Source: an uncultured Spirochaetia bacterium (GTDB lineage Bacteria > Spirochaetota > Spirochaetia > CAKZLE01). Taken from it: DNA of 64,000 bases. Position 1 is the stretch's first letter; the number at the start of each line of letters is the position of its first letter. Shown piece by piece: positions 59,965 to 64,000 of the stretch. Position numbers and translations under genes: made by a program. A model generated the notes under the pieces. That model had not been told where the DNA came from, ran no database searches, and was given only the letters and a program-made list of their open reading frames with translations. The stretch is taken from assembly GCA_937125225.1 (NCBI GenBank), contig CAKZLE010000034.1, positions 124,001 through 188,000 on the forward strand. Reading direction: 5' to 3'.

Positions 59965-60001
59965 GGACAATTGGACAAGAGTTTCTTACTATTGAGCTTA
60001 T
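59965..60001 (+). repeat. GGACAATTGGACAA block, copy 2
   Basis: GGACAATTGGACAAGAGTTT followed by CTTACTATTGAGCTTAT, the counterpart of 57604-57640. Confidence 0.55.
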
Positions 60002-60019
60002 TGCTGTTCCTCTTGAAAA

Positions 60020-60073
60020 GGTATTGTTTTCCCTGAACGTTTTCACGGTATTGTAATCCCTGAACAATAACAC
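60020..60073 (+). repeat. Tandem 27-bp direct repeat
   Basis: Two adjacent 27-base units, GGTATTG-TTTT-CCCTGAAC-GTTTT-CAC and GGTATTG-TAAT-CCCTGAAC-AATAA-CAC, end 35 bp before the sensor kinase start. They may be regulator sites for that gene. Multiple short direct repeats of this sort also occur at the ends of some insertion sequences. Confidence 0.5.
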
Positions 60074-60108
60074 AGTTTTAAACATCTAAATTACAAAAAT
60101 GAATAATC

Positions 60109-62412
60109 ATGGTAGTATTGAGTATGGATATATCAAAATTACGATTTAGGTTCTTTCGTTCTGAAGAACTTGTAACATCGGAAAATCCTCTTTATTGGAG
60201 ACAATATGTCTTCAGTATATTTATTACTATTTTCATAGCTAGTGGACTCTATCTCTCAATCGATGGCGCTATTCAGTTCTATCATGAAGATAATGTACTC
60301 ATGGCTCTTTTTGATATCTTCATATATTTAACTATGGTTGTAGTTTGTACGAATAAAAGAATTCCATATTCCATTCGGGAGAGTGTGGTGATATATATTC
60401 TGCTTATAACCGGTATCGTTCTGTTGATTACCACAGGTCCCTATGGGGCTAGTACAACATTTATATTCACATCATTTGTCTCCTCAGGTCTTTTTCATAC
60501 TAAACGTAAACTGATAGTGCATTCTATTATCTCAATTCTAAGCTACTTGGTACTTAGTGCTTTAATGATGAAAGGGGCTTTTGTTGGGCTGCCAATTATG
60601 ATTCTTAAAGATACCTGGTTGGTGGTTGTCTCAAATAATCTAGTGATTGGTATAGCGTTATCTCTGCTTGTATACATTGTTACTCAAGGTCTTGCAAAAC
60701 AGACTGTGAGAACTCAAGAAAAACAAGAGTATTTGAAAAAGGTCTTTTCATCCGTTCAAGATGGTCTTATTACCATTAATCAGCAGGGGAAAGTCCTATT
60801 ATTTAATCAGTATGCTCTAGAGCTATTTCCCAAGGACGAACTTGCTATTGGTAAAGAACTGCAAACTATTTTCAAATTTCCAAATAATTTACAAACTGAA
60901 GAATTTTTGAACCACCTAGAATTCACTATGAATACTGAAGCAGCAGTACTTTCAATGTTTTCGGCACCAATAGAATTATCCGATGGATTATATCATCCAG
61001 TGTCTTTTACCCTATCAACTATTCAGTCAAAAACTGCACATACAAAGTCTGAAGCTAATTCAGGACTGCTCATTGCTATTCATGATCTTACAGAAAAACA
61101 ACAACATGAAGAAGATTTGGAACGATTTGCTTGGATTATTGATCAAGATAGTGGAGAGTTGCTGGATGATAAGGAGCTGTATATACAAACTTTTGATCAA
61201 GAAATGTTACAGGGACCTAATCATGTTATAGCTTCTTATATTCGTACCAAAATGATGAAAGCACTTAGTATGGAAATAGCGTTACTGCTTGATGGATCAG
61301 TTGCTGTTTATGAACAAAGTGGAGAAATGAGCTTCTTTCTAACTTCCTCTTCATGGGAGAAGGCTCTTTTCACAAGTGATATTTCAGATAGACTTATACT
61401 AAACCGTTGGGAAAATGCTGGCAGAATTGCTTTAGAGCAAAATAAGGTATATGAAACCGTTTGTATGTCTGGTTTACATCTCTATGCAGTACCCGTAGAA
61501 GTTTATGGACAAGCTGTTGGTACTGTTGTGTTAGCTTATGGACCTCCTCCAGAATCAAAGGATCGTATAGAGCAAATCAGTGATGATTTGGCTATTGATT
61601 TTAAAGTACTTTCTTTAGCTTCTTTGGCTCATAAACTAAGACCTCCTTTTATCATTAATACTGAAAGATCTCGATTTAGAAATATAGCTGAGTATTTTGG
61701 CGAAATTATTGAGAGAGCTTTTGCAGAACAAAATCTTGCGCATACAGAGAACATAAAACGAATTGGTGCTCTTACTGGGGGTATTGCGCATGATTTTAAC
61801 AATATCCTCACTGGTTTATATGGATATATATCTCTTGCTCAATCGTTAGATTCGGTGGAAGAAATTCAACAGTATCTAATTGAAGCCGAGAATTCATTAG
61901 ATAGAGCTAAGGCATTGACTCAAAGACTTCTCTCTTTTTCAAAAGGTGAGAATCCCCTATTTGACCAGTTTGATGTTGTCAGCAGTATTCAGGAGATTCT
62001 TAACTTTGAAATGAGTGGTTCTGCAATTAAGCAGGAATTAATTCATGATAAGGAGTTGTATACCCTACGTGCTGATAAAACACAATTTGAACAGGTGATT
62101 TCCAATGTAGTACATAACGGTATGCAAGCTATGCCTGATAAAGGAAAACTATCAGTTGAGTTACAGAATATAGTTGAAGCTAGCATCCCCTATGTGAAGA
62201 TTAGTATCACAGATACTGGTATTGGTATTACTGAAGAAGCCTTATCACATATTTTTGATCTTTATTACACAAGCAAAGATGATGGAAACGGATTGGGACT
62301 TGCGACAGTGAAAGCAATTATTAACAGGCATGGTGGGCGAATTGAAGTACATTCTCAGGTAGGAGTTGGGACATGTTTTACGATCTGGTTCTTAACTGAT
62401 CCAGAAAGATAA
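60109..62412 (+). CDS. Membrane sensor histidine kinase (PAS, HisKA, HATPase)
   Basis: A 767-residue kinase. Six hydrophobic segments occupy about residues 28-195 as an unassigned membrane sensor region. A PAS domain follows (FSSVQDGLITINQQGKVLLFNQYALELFP), then a GAF-like region (about 340-540; LDGSVAVYEQSGEMSFFL, VYGQAVGTVVLAYGPP). HisKA has IGALTGGIAHDFNNILTGLY with the phosphorylated histidine, and HATPase has VVHNGMQAMPDKG, ITDTGIGI and GNGLGLATVKAI. It has no receiver domain. The frame starts at ATG 60109; ATG 60124 (MDISKL) is an alternative and neither has a clear Shine-Dalgarno. No partner regulator lies beside it. Confidence 0.85.
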   Translation: MVVLSMDISKLRFRFFRSEELVTSENPLYWRQYVFSIFITIFIASGLYLSIDGAIQFYHEDNVLMALFDIFIYLTMVVVCTNKRIPYSIRESVVIYILLITGIVLLITTGPYGASTTFIFTSFVSSGLFHTKRKLIVHSIISILSYLVLSALMMKGAFVGLPIMILKDTWLVVVSNNLVIGIALSLLVYIVTQGLAKQTVRTQEKQEYLKKVFSSVQDGLITINQQGKVLLFNQYALELFPKDELAIGKELQTIFKFPNNLQTEEFLNHLEFTMNTEAAVLSMFSAPIELSDGLYHPVSFTLSTIQSKTAHTKSEANSGLLIAIHDLTEKQQHEEDLERFAWIIDQDSGELLDDKELYIQTFDQEMLQGPNHVIASYIRTKMMKALSMEIALLLDGSVAVYEQSGEMSFFLTSSSWEKALFTSDISDRLILNRWENAGRIALEQNKVYETVCMSGLHLYAVPVEVYGQAVGTVVLAYGPPPESKDRIEQISDDLAIDFKVLSLASLAHKLRPPFIINTERSRFRNIAEYFGEIIERAFAEQNLAHTENIKRIGALTGGIAHDFNNILTGLYGYISLAQSLDSVEEIQQYLIEAENSLDRAKALTQRLLSFSKGENPLFDQFDVVSSIQEILNFEMSGSAIKQELIHDKELYTLRADKTQFEQVISNVVHNGMQAMPDKGKLSVELQNIVEASIPYVKISITDTGIGITEEALSHIFDLYYTSKDDGNGLGLATVKAIINRHGGRIEVHSQVGVGTCFTIWFLTDPER

Positions 62413-62631
62413 GATATTTGGGGGACCGTATAAAAAGAGTAAATTTTAGATAGTTGGAACTTGTGATTAAGCAGATTCATAAATAGGATGGAGATAGCAT
62501 TCCATCGGCCCTGATCATAAGCGATGAGACATGGGGTATGATGATTTTTAGGATTGCAATAACGCCTTCGCATCATGTTTAAGTTGATCCACGATACCCT
62601 TTGAGTAGAGCGATCAGACCTCTCTGTAGCC

Positions 62632-62732
62632 CCTGAGCATCATGAGAGCATATCATGCTGCATGATCCCAATAAAATGATAGTTCTTATCAATGGCACCT
62701 TAGATCAGACTGTCAGGACCCGTTAAATGGTG
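62632..62732 (+). repeat. ~100-bp intergenic repeat, copy D
   Basis: CTGAGCATCATGAGA, ATGATCCCAATAAAATGAT, TTATCAATGGCACCTT and GTCAGGACCCGTTAAATGGT, G in order. It ends 43 bases before the stop of the minus-strand gene fragment at 62776. In the rest of 62413-62775 I see no gene. Confidence 0.65.
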
Positions 62733-62775
62733 CAATCAGAAGAAATGTGATCTGTAAATACAAAGCCGTGTATAG

Positions 62776-62958
62776 CTATTCAGCACTCACCCTGTTAGTA
62801 GATAGCAGAATCTCTTCTGCATGTTCAAGATATAACTCTCTGACACAATCAGGGCAAAAACTATAAGTGACTTTCGTATCAGTATGCATAAGCAGATATT
62901 CTCCAATCGGATAGTGCTCTCCATTCTCTTCTCTTATCTTTATACCAGGATCTTTCAA
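62776..62958 (-). pseudogene. Fragment of a 'CxxCKKIR'-domain protein
   Basis: The frame reads IREENGEHYPIGEYLLMHTD then TKVTYSFCPDCVRELYLEHA, very close to the C-terminus of the protein at 58625. The first CxxC pair and everything before it are gone, and the apparent start has no ribosome binding site. It is a truncated paralogue, with repeat copy D beyond its 3' end. Confidence 0.7.
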
Positions 62959-63042
62959 TCTAGTGGTTTAGGGGATTTGAAATACTCCTATTGCGTATTC
63001 GTATAGAGATAAGCAAGCAATGAAATCCTCATAAATTATACT

Positions 63043-63083
63043 CTTCACAACCAAAAAGTTTCTCTATCTTTTTGGTTGTGAAG
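63043..63083. terminator. Perfect 16-bp hairpin, likely bidirectional terminator
   Basis: CTTCACAACCAAAAAG and CTTTTTGGTTGTGAAG are exact complements with a nine-base loop. The stem has A5/T5 runs but no long external T-run. It lies about 65 bp beyond the transposase stop and could terminate the leftward transcript, or be part of the IS end. Confidence 0.6.
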
Positions 63084-63120
63084 GCTGTATTGAGTTGAAA
63101 TGACTCAATTCAAACTCGTC

Positions 63121-63138
63121 CTGTTGCATAATACATCC
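63121..63138 (-). repeat. Short motif related to the dispersed IS end
   Basis: On the minus strand GGATGTATTATGCAACAG, matching the start of the motif at 51177 and 24044. It lies ten bases beyond the transposase stop, which supports the idea that the motif is an IS end. Confidence 0.4.
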
Positions 63139-63147
63139 AGCACCAAA

Positions 63148-64000
63148 TTAAGCTGAACTTCTATAATAATGGTGATGTAAACTCCAAAGAATTGACTTCT
63201 TTTTTAATCTACCGACTACAGGAATACTTCCCCCTTCTGGAATGTGTTTAACTCCTTGATGAGGACGAAGTGTATTATAGTAATTCACATATTCTGAAAT
63301 AATTCTTGTCACTTGTTTCTCTGAGAATAGTAAAAAGTGATCCAGGGCTTCTCTTCTCACTGAACCTATCAATCTTTCAACATACACATTCATATTTGGT
63401 GCTGCTACAGATGTATTGACCGCCTTTATGTTATATTGAGTAAAATCAATTGAAGTGAACTGTGAACCATTATCATGAATCAATGTAACAGTCTCAGGTA
63501 AATCGTAGGTAAAATCAATAATTTGCTGTCGAACGAATTCTCTGGTTGGATATTCTGTTAAACGCCATCTGACTATTTTTCTTGTTCTCAGCTGTATGAT
63601 TAAAAGCAAATAGAGTCTTTTCCCGAATAATGTATCAATCGTCATGAAATCAGTAGCGTATAAAGACTGCCAATGAGCTTTTAAGAACTTCTGCCATGTT
63701 CCGCTTGGCTGTAACTTGCCTTTTTTTCTATATGTCTGAAGTATTCTATTTACGGTGCTGTAATGAACAGAGATATGCAATTTTTGCAATTCATCAGCTA
63801 TTCTCCTGCATCCCCAAAGAACATTATCCTGTTTCATTTCAAGAATGAGTTCCTTTATTGAGTTCTTTATATATGGTCTACCTCTTTTGTAGTTTTTATA
63901 CGTCCAGAGATTCTTGATGAATTGTTTCTGCCACCTTAAGAGAGTATCTGGTTTAATTACGGTTAGATGCTTCGTCGCCCGGTCAGACAAGGATCTGATA
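63148..64000 (-). CDS. IS481-like transposase (DDE integrase core), partial at right edge
   Basis: At least 283 residues; the frame stays open to the window edge (IRSLSDRATKHLTV), and the first possible in-window start, TTG 63990, is probably internal. An HTH part (LKPDTLLRWQKQFIKNLW in outline, GCRRIADELQKLHISVHYSTVNRIL) is followed by the integrase core with DDE residues in ATDFMTIDTLFG, VTLIHDNGSQFTS and NMNVYVERLIGSVRREALDHF. YYNTLRPHQGV and the LHHHYYRSSA tail follow. The same tail is found in the fragment at 49528, so this element has been active in the genome. Confidence 0.8.
   Translation of the reverse strand, partial: IRSLSDRATKHLTVIKPDTLLRWQKQFIKNLWTYKNYKRGRPYIKNSIKELILEMKQDNVLWGCRRIADELQKLHISVHYSTVNRILQTYRKKGKLQPSGTWQKFLKAHWQSLYATDFMTIDTLFGKRLYLLLIIQLRTRKIVRWRLTEYPTREFVRQQIIDFTYDLPETVTLIHDNGSQFTSIDFTQYNIKAVNTSVAAPNMNVYVERLIGSVRREALDHFLLFSEKQVTRIISEYVNYYNTLRPHQGVKHIPEGGSIPVVGRLKKKSILWSLHHHYYRSSA

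Noticed and set aside
57295-62732. Integron attC sites
   Set aside because: GTTAAAT fits the GTTRRRY core, and a GTTTAAC lies upstream of copy C, but copies A, B and D have no matching RYYYAAC partner, no clear imperfect hairpin, and no integron integrase is in the window.

Overview
The window looks like a chromosome segment of a low-to-mid GC, anaerobic, fermentative bacterium. A spirochaete of the Sphaerochaeta/Spirochaeta/Treponema kind is my best guess. The substrate-binding proteins share spirochaete-style export signals ending in FANGQ, FAGGA or YAQGE followed by acidic residues, and the metabolism (sugar ABC import, citrate lyase, cysteine desulfidase, corrinoid methyl transfer) fits. 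No rRNA or tRNA gene was recognised, so the assignment is inference.

Layout. (1) 1-1.9 kb: end of a large unknown protein, a dispersed terminator repeat and a PPC/DUF296 protein. (2) 2.2-7.9 kb: CUT1 sugar ABC operon (binding protein, two permeases, Gfo/Idh/MocA dehydrogenase) divergent from a ROK regulator. (3) 8.3-14.2 kb: second sugar operon (binding protein, two permeases, ROK kinase, SIS protein, RpiR regulator), probably for an amino sugar. Neither ABC system has an ATPase gene here. (4) 14.2-22 kb: a cysteine-desulfidase-like gene divergent from a six-gene operon (DapA/NAL-type aldolase, PPC protein, TAXI TRAP receptor and fused permease, XRE-cupin regulator, CoA-disulfide-reductase-like flavoprotein).

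(5) 22-36.9 kb is a mosaic mobile island. Two homologous broken large serine recombinases in opposite orientation bracket it. Inside are a 'virulence-related' family gene pair, excisionase-like genes, a very AT-rich cassette (DUF2971, DUF6338 and small proteins), a decayed resolvase, an IS3-family element, and a set of genes arranged like a phage-inducible chromosomal island (integrase and repressor on one strand; divergent small DNA-binding gene, D5/P4-type primase-helicase, iteron-like origin candidate, HK97 capsid remnant on the other). (6) 36.9-49.4 kb: beta-propeller sensor kinase plus NarL-type regulator followed by a citrate module, citC-D-E-F, a tripartite tricarboxylate transporter (tctC-B-A) and a citX-citG fusion. 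(7) 49.4-51.3 kb: DUF4143 ATPase with a possible leaderless promoter, among IS debris. (8) 51.3-56.1 kb: four overlapping minus-strand genes: corrinoid protein, uroporphyrinogen-decarboxylase-type methyltransferase, DUF1638 protein, hybrid histidine kinase. (9) 56.2-64 kb: a second accessory region with recombinase-associated small genes, four copies of a ~100-bp repeat, a DUF4256 protein, membrane/sensor proteins, a gene fragment and a partial transposase at the right edge.

The core genes form three nutrient modules, each with its own regulator. The accessory DNA (22-37 kb, 49.5-51.2 kb, 56-64 kb) carries the less explained material. The best candidates for something new are the satellite-like island, the corrinoid-methyltransferase/sensor-kinase operon, the AT-rich DUF2971/DUF6338 cassette and the ~100-bp repeat array.
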